This document shows, piece by piece, positions 38,531 to 50,691 of a stretch of DNA of 64,000 bases; the stretch's first letter is position 1; each line of letters starts with the position of its first letter. The notes beneath the pieces were generated by a model, which was not told the DNA's origin, did not search any database, and saw only the letters and a program-made list of their open reading frames with translations. The translations under genes were made by a program, and so were the position numbers. The stretch is from Hypoxylon rubiginosum. Its lineage: Eukaryota; Ascomycota; Sordariomycetes; Xylariales; Hypoxylaceae. The stretch spans positions 186,001-250,000 of the forward strand of contig CADCXA010000009.1 in assembly GCA_902806565.1 (NCBI GenBank). Direction: 5' to 3'.

Positions 38531-40450
38531 GATGGGTGTTGTAGATGAGCCACGAAGCCGCGTAGGAACAAAAATGATTCAGGGGAAGAGGTAGAGTTTA
38601 TGAATAGGAATGAATGAAGCGCCGCGTGAGCATTATATCATATTAGTATTGGTAATGGCAGTGGTAACAAGTAACAATGAAGGAGAGAGTTTTTTTTTTT
38701 ACTTCCGGTGCTGACAAAGGGAGAAAAGGGAGATTAATATTAGTCGTTTACATATTAGACGAGGCCACTTTCCCGCCTCACCTAATAATAAGTTCCTTTT
38801 TTTTCTAATCGTTTTACTCATCGGCTAGGCAGATTTTAAATAATAAAAAGCCACGGGTAGGTCCGGCAGGGTCCAGACAAGATCCGTCATTGTACGGTAG
38901 GGGCCAACAAGGGTCTCTCAACTGCGAGGGCTGCGAGGACCAACCCCTGCCTCCGCCGTGTGCGTGTTTTCTCAGGTGATGGTTCCTACCGGAAGCATCG
39001 GCGTCCACTCGGACAACCGGTGGTAAGCACATACAACAGAATAAGCAGGTTATTGGATGCTTTTGACTGTGTGCGAAAGAGAGACTGATAAGCATCATGC
39101 AGATATTTTTGTGAATTCTTTTGGCTCGCTCTAGGTGCTAACACGTGGGTTGAGGTGAGGTCACTTTTTCGAGATGCTACGCTGAAATTTGGATCCAAGT
39201 TGAGGAAGGAAATGGGAAATTTCAAATTTGCCAAGCCACCTGGACGCTAATAGACCTAACCTATGTGTATGTACCTAGGTATTCCTTACCTAATACTTAT
39301 TTAAACTGACCTGAACTTACCTAACAGCCCTAACAGGCAGACTGAAGTTCCAAAAATATCTCCACCAAAATAAAGCCCGACGTGTCCGACGTCTCCGAAG
39401 TTGTGCATCTCTAACTCGGTATGTAGCAATCGAGGTCACAGCTAACCCCGACCTGTCGCCCGTCCCTGTCGCCTGTCGATCCTTTAATCAGCCCGTCTCT
39501 TAATTTTCCAATTCTAACATTATATCATCCTAACCTAAGCTAGCTATCCTTCCTACAATAGGAAGGGTGGCGGGATGTACGGACACCGGACTTGACGATC
39601 GCGAAGTTACCGGAGCTAACTACAACCTCTCGAGTCTCCATTCCAAACATTGCAAGCAACGCCCTACGATTACGATTATCCTACCTACGACAGGCACCGA
39701 TCCGGTCCGCTAGCTCCGTAACATGTACGTTAAGACGATCATGGACAGCATAATCCGAGCACTCCGAACCATCGAGATAGCGGGAACGCCGGCCTGCTTA
39801 TTACAAAACACCACGCGACGCAATAGGACCTACCTGGCCAGAGGGGTACAGCATCTCTCATACCAACGCGTCCTTTTAGGTTATACTTAGCACACTAGTC
39901 CAGCAGATGAGCGAAGATATTTGCCGCCCCCTTCCGAAAGCGGTTTGATACATGTCATCGAGTCATCGCTCTAGTCGATTATCGACCTCGGAGATTCCGC
40001 TCGATGAAGCCTACCATTCTTGACCAGTTATATCCTACCCGAGCTCCCCACCCCACGCGCTGTGGCAAACATCGATATACATGCAGGACTTTTAAGCTCT
40101 GGCTGGCCCACGGAGATACCGCTTTGCCCTCCGCTCATATGCTATCGCACTCCAAGCCGTCGCCGAAGGCACGTTCCTCTTCACCTACACGGCCTAGTTC
40201 CAAGTTTTTCGTAGCATACGCATTTGATGGGTTGGAACATCTGCTCGGTCTGGTACACGACCGTCTATCTCAAATACATAACAGTGTGGTCTCGTTCGAG
40301 TAGTGGACAGGAGTCATTGAAGGTATACGACCCCTACCAACTCCTACCACGATTTTACAACGTTCTCATTTTATCCTTAACGAACAGCCTAAGAACCTCG
40401 ATAAGTATAGTCCTCCTCCCTCGCTGTTTACCTGTGCCAATACCAAGCCA
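38531..40450. other. Intergenic region, no gene recognised
   Basis: 1.9 kb with a poly-T tract (38691-38700) and CCTAACCTAA-like runs (39260-39310, 39520-39540). Open frames here are short and without content. Part lies behind the 3' end of the GH43 gene. Confidence 0.4.
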
Positions 40451-41685
40451 TCAAGAGCCCCATTTCTTACTCAAGGAATCATACAACGTTTGGTTGATTG
40501 GCAGAATACTCCCATGTCGCAAGTTGCTTGGAAACCCGGTCCGACTGCTCGCAGCCCAGGCGTTCCCCTGTGGGTTTGTGCTTTCATATGGCCGATATCC
40601 ATCGCCGCCGTAGAAGTCCAAGAGAACATGGACCTTAGTATCGTCTTTGTTGTCGCGGTACGCAGCAGGACCTTCAACACCGGATGTGATGGTACCCCCG
40701 CTTCCACCGGCTCTCGTCCAGGTTCCAAAGAGGCCAGTTGTCGAGTACTCCAAAAACACAGTCTTAGCAGTCTCGTCTTTCATGAATCGTAGGTATTTCT
40801 TCCCTTCCGTGTCTAGTGGTAGGATGTCAAGGTCAATGATGTTGGTTGGCGCGTAGTCGATGTAGGTTTGCGGTGCACTAAAAGTCTTGAAGTCGCTCGT
40901 GTAGGCATATCTAATCCTAATATTCGAAGGCGAGCCCGTGTGCCTGCTGTCTGAAGTGGAATACTACGAGTCATTGTTAACAGCGGCTATAGGTTCATGG
41001 GACTATTGAGTCACCAACAAATTTCGAAGCCCAATGGACCATATATTGACCTAAGTTGGACAGTATTAGTCAACATATCCCTATACGGGATATGGGGAAT
41101 GGTAAGTGTATGACTGACTCTTCGCGGCATCCCATATTGCCTCAGGCGCCCATACCATACCAGCACTCGAGTCTTCTACGTTTACCAGACGCTCGCCGCT
41201 AAAGTTGACGAGGTCAGTGCTTTCCCAGACGAAAATGCCCCTGGAACCAGTTCGCTGCGCGGCATCCCAGCTTGTCTACGCCAGAATTAGTGAGAGGTGC
41301 TTGATATAGATTAAGTATAAGATACGCCTCGCACCTTTCCAATGTTAAGATCGGTACCAACGATATACCATTTACGACCTGCTTCAGCGCCGCCTCCTTG
41401 GACCAGGTAAGGATCCCTGATACCACCAGTACCCGCCGTGGGTCGTAGGATAGGCTGCCCCTTGTTCAACGCTTTCAACGAAAGAGCGTCATTGCCATTA
41501 CTTAGGTAGAAGTATACATAGGGGTCAGCGCCGAGGAAGATCGCCCCGAGATAACCAACGAGCGCCAGGTCTGCACGGCGCTCGGCTTGGATACCTAACT
41601 CTTCCAGGTCAATTGGGTTTGCCAGAGACAGGCTAAGGCAGATACCAATAGAGATGGCTAGACGAAGCGCTTGACGCCCAAACAT
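40451..41685 (-). CDS. Secreted glycoside hydrolase family 43-like protein
   Basis: Four exons, 41685-41335, 41275-41119, 41050-41019 and 40963-40451; introns of 59, 68 and 55 bp, 350 residues. A signal peptide precedes the mature protein (cut near Ala22). GH43 five-bladed propeller signs: GIRDPYLV with catalytic base Asp91, VWAPEAIWD, QYMVHWASKFYSTSD, NIIDLDILP (pKa-modulating Asp) and SGVEGPAAY (acid Glu). GH43 enzymes cut arabinan, xylan side chains or galactan; the specificity cannot be read here. Two donors are unusual (GTCAGT and GTTGGT), but only these joins rebuild the conserved QYMVHWASKF block. Confidence 0.85.
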
Positions 41686-42926
41686 ACTTGCGACAATGCC
41701 GATGATAGATGGGTAAGAGATTCTGCAAATCGGTTCTCATCTTTCAAGCAGTCGGGGCGGATCTCTCACATTTGTATAAATGGTGTTCGGGAGATCGAAG
41801 TCCGAATTGACCAATCTAAATCCCCGGGGAGATCCATCCCGGTAGATTAGCCTCTAGATCTCTCTTCTAGCCCTGCGGTTATGATTAAAATCTATGCTGC
41901 AAGTGGTCGCAATGTGGGGAATCCTTGCTAGCTATAAGTAGGGAGACGTAGCCGCGCGAATGGGTTTCATGTACAAGCCAAGCTAGACGTCCCAGCTGCC
42001 CATGTGGGATACGAAAGCCGTCGATACGACACTCAACTTGAAAGGGGGGACATGATCTCACCGAGGCTCCGTAGCTTTAACGAAATGAACATCATACACT
42101 CGAAGGAACACGTCCTCGCTTCAAGATTTCGTCCCTTTGCATTTATGTTTATAAGCCTTGGCTGCCTACCTCTTACAGCCAGAGCTCCAATCCGCCGCAC
42201 TAATATACGATTCTTTACCTACATCACCTGATATATGGTCTATACTTGATACATTTATATACCTAGGGACCTAGATTGGAGGTAGGTACTCGTGGAGCTA
42301 CATGTAACCACTTATAAATCGTGTATTTAGTCGATTAGAGCTCTGCCTAATAAAACATGTCACAATGCGAACTCTTAAGCATGAGGGTGCGTGAAACGCT
42401 CTGAACCTATCTACCTTCTAACGTACCTAGGAACTCACATATACATACCTCGAGAAGAGGTCTTGTCTCATCCCCTTTTTGTAAACAGATCCTATTCAGA
42501 AGGAGTCCTTGGGGTCTCGTATAAAACTACCTAGGTACCATAGGAGATAGCCAACAACTACTTAAGGGCACACCGGCACCTAACTAGTCAGATGATTGAG
42601 TGCTTAGCAAGGAAAAAGTAGTACCATCAATCCAATTCGGCGCCAGAGAGCCTTCTACATGCAAGCTCGTAACTCGTCGTCGATATTTACAAGAAAAAGC
42701 GTCATGATATTCCACCGCTTCCTTTCTAATGTTGGCTTTGCCTGCTATCTAACGGTCTCGTATTATAAATAACACCATGGGGGAAAAAACTTCCGTCTTG
42801 ACTTAGTCCATTCACTTCTAATTCGCTTTACCCAGTAGGCATTCCCAATTCTGAACCATCCGAGGTCGTATTTAATTTCCCATCTCATTTAATGCTGTTT
42901 CCCTTGAAGCTCCCGCGGCTCGCACT
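41686..42926. other. Intergenic region, no gene recognised
   Basis: 1.24 kb with TACCTAGG-type repeats near 42260-42290 and 42420-42450. It holds the GH43 promoter; no coding frame is convincing. Confidence 0.4.
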
Positions 42927-43178
42927 CTATACCGCGTCACAATCATCGATCCACCATCTTTTCTCAGTCTCCTCGTCAGCGATCTGCAGCTCAACTGTGC
43001 TCTCCGAATCGATGTTCTTTAGAGGCTTGCAGAAGTGATAGAGGAAGAAGGCCCCTAGGATAATCCAACAGAGGCCCATGAATCCCATGATGCTCGCTAT
43101 TGTCTCCACTTGGTGGGCAGCTGATGTACTCATGGCAGCTGCTACTTCTGGTGCCGGATAAGTGTATGTCGTGGCCAT
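42927..43178 (-). CDS. Small single-pass membrane protein, hypothetical
   Basis: Intact 83-residue ATG frame. It has one clear transmembrane segment (IASIMGFMGLCWIILGAFFLYHF), a short hydrophilic N-terminus and an acidic tail (ELQIADEETEKRWWIDD). The amino-acid make-up looks like a real protein, but nothing identifies a family and it could be the last exon of a longer gene. Confidence 0.4.
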   Translation of the reverse strand: MATTYTYPAPEVAAAMSTSAAHQVETIASIMGFMGLCWIILGAFFLYHFCKPLKNIDSESTVELQIADEETEKRWWIDDCDAV

Positions 43179-45942
43179 TGCTAGAATTAATTAGTCTAAC
43201 AAGGCACAGGTACCAGTAGTAATTGCTTACGGGCTTGATTTCGGTCAAGGTGTTCCGAGAGGTCACTAATGACAGAGGATGCCTTTAAGGGGTAGTATCG
43301 TAAAAGAATGAAATCTAATGTGGTTCGTCTTGTTTCCTTGTTTAGTCGCTCTAGTGAAGAGGAGCCTGCACCTGAAAGGCACCGACTCACTCTCATACAT
43401 TGCGAGGTTGCACCTTCCGCAGCAATATAGCTGAAGGGGAAGTCAATGGAAAGTAAAGAAGCCTGACGAAGGAAGACTATTGATAGTACTCGAAAGCTGC
43501 CTCGGTGTTTAAAACTCTGGTGGCCGGGGAGGGGAGGCGTGCTGGGGGTTCTTCAGCAGCAAGTTAATGTCAGTTGAAGAACCAAGAGTGAAAACATCAC
43601 AACCCATAGTGGAGGTTGGTATCCGGATTATTATGGTGTACGGCCTGGTGGCTTTCATCCCACGAAAGGGATAACAAGCACCATTCCGGTCATAGTGAGC
43701 TCAAGTGCCGTATCAAACATGCTGATCATCTGATATTAGTCCGAAGTTCAGCGAGTAGTCACGTCAGATATGAGATGGTATTCACTATACAGTTAATACT
43801 CTAGGACAGAGGAGGACAGGATCCGTGGTCAGTATTACCTGCTTAGGGCCATAATGTTGACCCAATGTGGACGTGGCTAGGCTTTCCCACATGATGCTAG
43901 TCCTATTTTGTCTCGTTAGGCGCCCCGGAAGGAGATCATAAACGCACAAGGCGTGCATCTACCGACGTTTAGCGGTTCCGAGAAAGCACGATAGCCAAGT
44001 TTCCTACCTCTGACAACTATCCAGTGCTTGGATAGCCAATGGGAGTCTCAGGAAAGCATACAAGCAATTAAGCGATCGCGTCAAAAACATCAATATCAAT
44101 CGCGACTAATTATCGTATTGGGTCACTCTAATATGCTGTAGTAGGTGACGTCGTGTGTGTGGGCAAGACGGGAATTGGGCACGCTTATTGCCTCAAGAAG
44201 CGCGTCTGGGACATGAGAGGGATCCGAGAGTTCACCCTTGCTGAAGCGACACGCAGCATGCACTCTCGCTTCCCCAGCTTCTCCGATTCCCTCGGGTTAA
44301 GCTTTACAGCTTGAGATTGCTGGATATTAGTGCGCATGGAGTACGGCCCGACAAGCGCGTGGCGGCAAATTGTCGATAGACTGCGACTCCCTACAGTCGA
44401 CCATATGACTCAGATGTTCAGCCTGCAATTGGATAGCCTTAAATTCGACGAACCGGCTCGAGTTTTAAGAATTGCCGGTATAAGTAGACGGCCTAGAACC
44501 AACAGCATTTAGCCGGCTTGGACCAAAAGGGGCTTAGATAGCGCTTTTCGGGCAGAGGGAATCAACTTCGTATTGACACTACTATTATGATGTGGTATGG
44601 CCAAAGTGAAAAAAAAAAGAGGAAAAAAACCCCTATCGTAGTATGACCTCGTACGTTCTAAGTTGCGGCGTGGCCCGATGGCTACTCTTGGTGAAGGCCC
44701 CTATGTTTCCTCAGCCGGAATTGCACGAGACGACAACATCGGGGACCTACTACATATATAATATATTCCCAAACCATCCATGATGGTACATCTAGGCTAC
44801 TTGGAGGACTTTATCGTGTCGTGTGGTCGACGTATGCCGTAGCTATCCGCATTGACCTTACAGGCTATGTACCTGTTATTGTATGTGGTGAGAAGACTGG
44901 TTCAAGGATATAACATCCCCTACGTAACATATCTTGGGCAATATTAAATAGCATTTCATTTCTCATGCTAGATTGGACATCTCGATATTTCTAGGATATC
45001 GGTGGCAAAATGCCATGGAACGCGAGCTCTTATTAAGTATCTGTTTCGGATAGAGCCTGAGTGCAAGTGCCCCTTTTCTTCAAAAGAAATATCGTATTTT
45101 ATTAACACAATTATTCGACGTCCGGGGTGCATTGTTATAGATCTAGAATTTAGCCGTCATTCGTAATAAAACCTATATTTTATAAGCTCTTATTTAGCAG
45201 GCTAGCTAAGCTTCGCACAACGGTATGAGAACCTAGGACAGCAGCAGCAAAATAGAAATTTCTGTGTCAAATCCATTACTTTTTCTTAAATTCCTAATGG
45301 CCATATATCGTGATAAGCCCTGCGTAATTTTATGATATAAACCATCCGAGGTACTCCCTTAGCGGCGAAGGAAGTGAATTAAATACTAGAACATCTCAGA
45401 CACCTTTTACTGGAATGCAAGATTAATCTATGTCAATTTTGTTTCCTTTTTACTCTTATTCCAACGACTGGAAGCTAGTCTGGAAGACTTGACCGAACTA
45501 AAGTACTTCAAGGAGTATCGAACATCTCAGAAATCTTGGATTGAGATACGAAGGTGGTAAATATGCTGGCTGGTACTTGTACGGTAGGTGAGCTATTTGT
45601 TAGCAACCTGTTTGCTATACCGCAAGCGGTAGGGTGCTCCTTTCAGAAACATGTAATTCCACGCTGAGACGTTGATTGGATAAAGCCGACAGTCATACAA
45701 TGTACAATCCTACTTACCTCTTGAGGCTCACCCACTTTACTGCCCCGCATCTATATCACACTTCTCTCAACATCAATGTATCTATCAGCTTGGCTTTCTT
45801 TAATTCTTTGCGCTTGTTGAGACACAGCTCAGGAGACTCCCGCATTTTGACGATAGCTAGCGGTTGAAAAAGGGTGGAACGCGTAGTACGGCTAAGGCTT
45901 TGTCAGACTCAACGTCCGAGGCAGCACAACAAGAGAGATAGT
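43179..45942. other. Long intergenic region, no gene recognised
   Basis: 2.8 kb of AT-rich DNA with only short frames on both strands (the longest about 65 codons, without content). Poly-A tracts near 44610-44630. I found neither terminal inverted repeats nor transposase remnants. Confidence 0.4.
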
Positions 45943-47079
45943 ATGACTGACTCAACTCAATCCCACAGCCGCGATGGGGTCAACCCGTCTGCTGAATCGC
46001 CTTGTAACTAAATTCACACTTTTTCCTATATATACTATCACTAACTTGATCAACAGCCGCGGGTGTAACACATAGATTCTCCTATGTTCCTGATTTCTTC
46101 AAGGACTACGTCGAAATTGCTAAATCCTCGCCTAGCGGCAAGGTATCGACACAATCTAGCTTAGGGATATTAGAACGAGTCTACAATATGCCGATTGTAG
46201 ACTCAACGCTTAACTCGAAAATAGGTCCGCAATGGGCTAGATTTTCCCGTTATTTGCGGTATCTGAATAAAGAGCGTGTAGACGACGGTACATCATACAA
46301 ATTAATATATGTTATACGCCATGGACGAGGGGTTCATAATGTGAAGATGAACGACCTTAAGGCATCTGAAGAGGCTGGTTCACTAGAGCAGATCGATGGA
46401 AACCCGGCAAACTGGAAAGTAAGAGAGAGAGCTCGCCCCTTTTTCTCAGGAAAATAACTAATGGTGATGGTAGAACTATTGGTCGCACCAGGACGGGGAT
46501 GGCAAGGTAACGTGGGTCGACGCCCACCTTGTGGATAAGGGTATCACAGAGGCAACAGATCTGTCCAAGCTATGGCTAGGCGAAGCTCAAAAAGACGCGT
46601 TGCCTCTGCCTGAAACTATATACACCAGTCCACTAGCACGTTGCCTTGAAACGACGAAGCTTGCGTATACGCAAGTGCTGGCCGAACATGGGAGGCGCCT
46701 CCAGCCCGTTGTAAAGGAAAAGCTCAGAGAGCGGATCACGGATCATACATGCGATAGGCGAAGTAGTCGGTCGTGGATAGAGAAGAATTATCCCGATTTC
46801 ATCATTGAAGATGGATTTTCGGAACTCGACGAGAGCTGGAATGCCAACACGTCGGAATCGCTCGAGCAACACATCGCCAGGACGAAACGGCTCTTCGACG
46901 ACATCTTTACACATGATACTTCTCCCGTCATCTCATTAATCACCCACTCTTACACCGTCACCGCTATTCTTGCCGTCGTCGGATATCCCAAGTTCCTAGT
47001 GGATGAGGGGACAATTATACCGCTACTCGTTAGGGCAGAGAGAGCTGCACTAAACGATACACCAGATCCACCAGTTTGA
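45943..47079 (+). CDS. Histidine phosphatase (phosphoglycerate-mutase-like) family protein
   Basis: Three exons, 45943-46003, 46057-46418 and 46474-47079 (introns GTAACT...ACAG and GTAAGA...GTAG), 342 residues. The catalytic motif is VIRHGRGVHNV (RHG), with a second conserved block TSPLARCLETT and a late catalytic His in LITHSYTV. The conserved N-terminus AGVTHRFSYVPDFF is rebuilt by the first splice. Cytosolic fungal members of this superfamily are phosphatases of unknown or broad specificity; yeast Pmu1 is the nearest named relative that I would suggest. No signal peptide. Confidence 0.88.
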
Positions 47080-48005
47080 GTGTCTGGGAATTGCCTCGGC
47101 AACATGACAGCATGGGAATTGATGAACGCACACACTGCAGCTTTCACGTTCGTTAAGTCATGTTCCGTTAAGGGCTTCTCAGTCTGCAGGGTGGGTTAAA
47201 ATATAACATCGACACGTTTATCGGATTTCATAGGGAAACTGTTCACCACTCCTCTTTAGGTGGAGACCACATTTCATTCCATGAAGCAGCATTTCACCAT
47301 AATATCTCGATCAAATGTGCATTAGGTATTGTGCAAAATATTCCGTATTAAGTATCAAGAAGCTCGCCAGCGGAACGCCAATATTCCATGTCCCAATTAT
47401 TAACTAAGTTACCTACTCTATGCGAATGTGCGTGCCATTGTAAGACACGAGATAACTCGAAACCTCGATAACCCCCCCTTTACCATACAGACTGATAGAG
47501 ACACTCTCCAGGTAACCCCCAACCAAATCGCCATCCCAATGAAGTAAAGAAAACGGACAGGCAGTGAAATTAGCCAAAAACATTACATCGTTCTTCAATT
47601 ACTAGACATATTAGCGAGTTCTAAGGTCAATCAACGATTGAAGATAACGCATGGCGCCAAATGTGCAAATGTCTGTAAGTGAGTGTACGTGACTCTATGT
47701 ATCCTCCACGCGGGTATTTGTTTTTCGTCTATTCGTTCCAATTCCTCATTTCTCATATTTCCAAGTACAAATATCTTTCTTTTTCGTTGTGCTCAAGCGC
47801 CGTCCCTTGAAAAGCGCATCAGAATGACTGTACATTGAAGTAGAGCGGAAGAAAGAAATGAATAACTCTATAACGCAGACAGCGAGCATAGAAAAAAAAA
47901 CCGGGCGTAAGGGGAGATGATTACGGGTTAAATGGAAAAGGGGACATATAATAAGTTTCAATAGACGGAAAAAATAGCATAAGTAGCAAAAGAAATTGGT
48001 ATCAC
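47080..48005. other. Intergenic region, no gene recognised
   Basis: 925 bp of AT-rich DNA behind two convergent genes. Short frames (47413-47598, 47746-47961, minus) have no recognisable content. It may hold a small last exon of the following minus-strand gene, which I could not locate. Confidence 0.4.
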
Positions 48006-48512
48006 TTACAGTAAAGCCAATGTCAGGTCACCGTGGATTCTCGCCTTCAGCGTAACCTCGACCTCGAGGTTCAGGTCGAGCCTGAGTCGGAGGGTATCGG
48101 ACTTCCCACCATCGCCGCCGCCGCCGCCGCCCTGGTTGAGCACACCGCCGGCTACATTGCCCAACGTGCCAGTAGCGGAATTGGCCAGGTTGTTGGCCGT
48201 CTCGCCGACGTTGTTGACGGGGAGCATCTGGTCGACGCCGCCGACACCTCCCAACGGGTTACCGAGCACCCCGCCGTCGCCCTGCTGCTGCTGCTGCTGC
48301 GACTGCTGGCGCTGTCCACGTCGGCGACGTTGCTGCGGCTGAGGTTGGGGCGCCGCTTCGACGTCGTCTGCGCTCTCCTCGTTCTCCGAAAACTGCTGTT
48401 CCTGCGGATCTGGCTGAGGCGCAGCTGCTTGCTGTCGTCGAGACTGGTTGCGGCTGCGACGGCGGCCCTGGCGTGACCTAGAGCCGGATCCTGAAGGGCT
48501 GGGAGACGACAT
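48006..48512 (-). CDS. Low-complexity protein with conserved RLDLNLEVEVTLKARIHGD tail
   Basis: ATG at 48512 (MSSPSPSGSGSRSRQG), 168 residues to the first stop. The N-terminal 80 residues are Arg/Ser/Gln/Pro-rich (disordered, poly-Gln), the middle is a Gly/Asn-rich stretch (NLANSATGTLGNVAGGVLNQ), and the last 28 residues form a conserved block with alternating charge and hydrophobic residues. The stop TAA overlaps a perfect donor (CT|GTAAGT), and the paralogous-tailed gene at 50.7 kb has a donor at the same codon, so a short final exon may follow downstream. Function unknown. Confidence 0.7.
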   Translation of the reverse strand: MSSPSPSGSGSRSRQGRRRSRNQSRRQQAAAPQPDPQEQQFSENEESADDVEAAPQPQPQQRRRRGQRQQSQQQQQQGDGGVLGNPLGGVGGVDQMLPVNNVGETANNLANSATGTLGNVAGGVLNQGGGGGGDGGKSDTLRLRLDLNLEVEVTLKARIHGDLTLALL

Positions 48513-49260
48513 TTCGATCAAATATTATTCTGTTAAGTTGAAGATGAAAAAAGGTATGGCAGCTGTAGTAGCGACGTGTAGACGAATAATTATAATTTGA
48601 TAAAAAGAATCAAGAATGGAAATTGGATGTCCAAGGGAAGTGCCGTTTCGCCGGGTTGCTGTATTTACATAGGATGGCGTTGGGGGAGGCGCTCTTAGAT
48701 GGAGCTGAGCAGCTAGGGGTGTGTCAATGATACGAATGATACGTCACCGGGTCTGTCCATTGGAGTACATGTCTTGCTCGTTCAGGATATTTGGGGTGTG
48801 CCACCGTGCAGACCCTGAATCTTGATTTCAACGCCATCGGAAACTCTTGCGTGTTGCCGTATGCCTCTGGCGACCTCAGTGGCTAGACTAGTGGCTAGAG
48901 AACTATGCATTGACGTTATCAAAGGCATTAGTTCTCTTGATATTAGGACTGCCGGGGTCTGAGCAACATCCTGGGCTGCCTGGGTGGCTTGAAAATTGAC
49001 GTCAAGCCACGGAGCATCGGACGATCTTTAACTCCTTTCCCATTCGTATCCTGATCTGACAGGGGTGTAGACTCATCAGGAGGGTGTGGACGTCTCGTTA
49101 TTAATAGCTGTTAGGTACGAGAATAAGTCTACTGCTGGCCAATATGTAGGTATTTCTCAAGTACCGAGCACGTCTTTTACTTGGCAGGAGACTCCTGATA
49201 CTTCCTTATTCTCGCGTTACGGATTTGCTGGACTTCGCAGTTTCAAAGTTTAGGTGGCTA
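48513..49260. promoter_or_regulatory. Spacer and promoter, no gene recognised
   Basis: 750 bp ahead of the minus-strand low-complexity gene and behind the next minus-strand gene. Nothing distinctive. Confidence 0.35.
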
Positions 49261-49949
49261 CTAGTCTTTTGTATATCGACTAGAAACGCCGAGCTGAAGG
49301 TCGCGATGGAGATCGATGTCTACCACATCGCGATCTAGAATCTCATCCAAATTGCCTTCCTTATCATAATGGACATTCCACGTGCCTTCATCGTTCTCGA
49401 CGGCTACGAAATACTGCTCGCCCTCAAGTATCAACCATTCCTCGTCTTCAGTCCAGCTCCAAGGTCCGACGATGTGGTCAAGCGTCTCCGACCTTGACCC
49501 GTGACGTAGGAGTCCCGTGTCCTTGTCGGCGTATATCCAATTAAGCATCGGCGGATCATCCGCAATGGGCGCTACCAGCCCTTGGTGGTTCTCCGGTCCG
49601 GGGTAAGCAAAATAGAAGCCGTTAAATGGATAGCCCTCTACTGGACACGCCGGGTGGTTTAAATAGAGCTGTTACAGAGTTTAGATTACGGGTTGGTCGT
49701 TCGGTGAGCTAAGGGACGCACTCTAAGTAAGTGCGCGTATCGTGCTGAACTTACCTTTTGGTCTTTGAACACCACGGAAGCATCTTGAGGCGGCGATTCA
49801 TCGTCAGGCGAAAACTTTGCCGTTAATTTGAACTTGATCCTATCCTTTGCTTGCTGGTTCTGCTTCTTCTGGGCGTCAATTGCTTCCGCGACACCAATGA
49901 CTGTTGGTATCGCGCCGATGGTAAGCAGTCCGAGAGTCGAGAGAGCCAT
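49261..49949 (-). CDS. Hypothetical protein with hydrophobic N-terminus
   Basis: Two exons, 49949-49755 and 49668-49261 (intron 49754-49669, GTAAGT...ACAG), 200 residues. The join reads FKDQKLYLNHPACPVEGYPFNGFYFAYPGP, a fold-like stretch. The N-terminus (ALSTLGLLTIGAIPTVIGVAEA) is a signal peptide or anchor, followed by a Gln/Lys-rich helix. The C-terminal half is Trp/Asp/Glu-rich (WSWTEDEEWLILEGEQYF). I do not recognise the family. The ATG at 49949 is chosen because it begins the hydrophobic segment; an in-frame upstream extension is open but unlikely. Confidence 0.68.
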
Positions 49950-50691
49950 AAGCCTAGTGACTGAGAGAGGTACACCACAGTAACTCCGCAGGAACCTCGA
50001 AGATCTCCCTTCGTGTTCTACTATGTACAAGGCAACAAGGTAAGGGAACGAGAGACGGAGCTGCGCCGAATCGTGGCAGGGCCGAAATGTGTGGAGTGAC
50101 AAAACAAGTTTTAAGCCTCGTCATGCATTTGGTTGATGATGAAATGGAGGCGTACGCGCCACATGGGTATCTCTTATCCCTCCGTCCCTCTGCCCCCCTC
50201 TATGAAGTATACGAGCTAGTTATTCTTAGCGCAGCCACAGAGAAGTTAAGGGGGGCAGGGGGGGGTAGGCGGGGAGGGGCATAACTGAAGGGGGGTCCCG
50301 TCGGCCCCTGCAGCCCCTGGCAGAGTGCTAAACGAGTAAGTTAGGGCTGGGCCAGGGTGTGAGTGTGAGTACTTCGTATACCCTGCACGATTTCGGCGTG
50401 GAAAAGCGTTGATTGGTGATAGGGACGGGACAGGGGTCTAGATGCCGGATATTGCAGGGCTATAATCGATTGGGGTATTGGGGAATGCGACTCAGTCGAG
50501 CCACCCCCCTACGTCATAGTTGTTGAAGTCTGCGTCGTAGCGACCAAGACAATGTTATTCTCGAGAGCAGAGAATAAAACAAGAGGGACTGCCACGCGTA
50601 CCTATGCGATCCTACCTACTGGTGCCGGATCTTACATGTAGTTACCATATTCATACGTTAATATTATCCATCACCATCACTATTGCGCACC
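49950..50691. promoter_or_regulatory. Divergent promoter region, no gene recognised
   Basis: 740 bp between two divergent starts, with a G-rich tract (GGGGGGCAGGGGGGGGTAGGCGGGGAGGGG region near 50249-50298). No coding signal. Confidence 0.4.
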
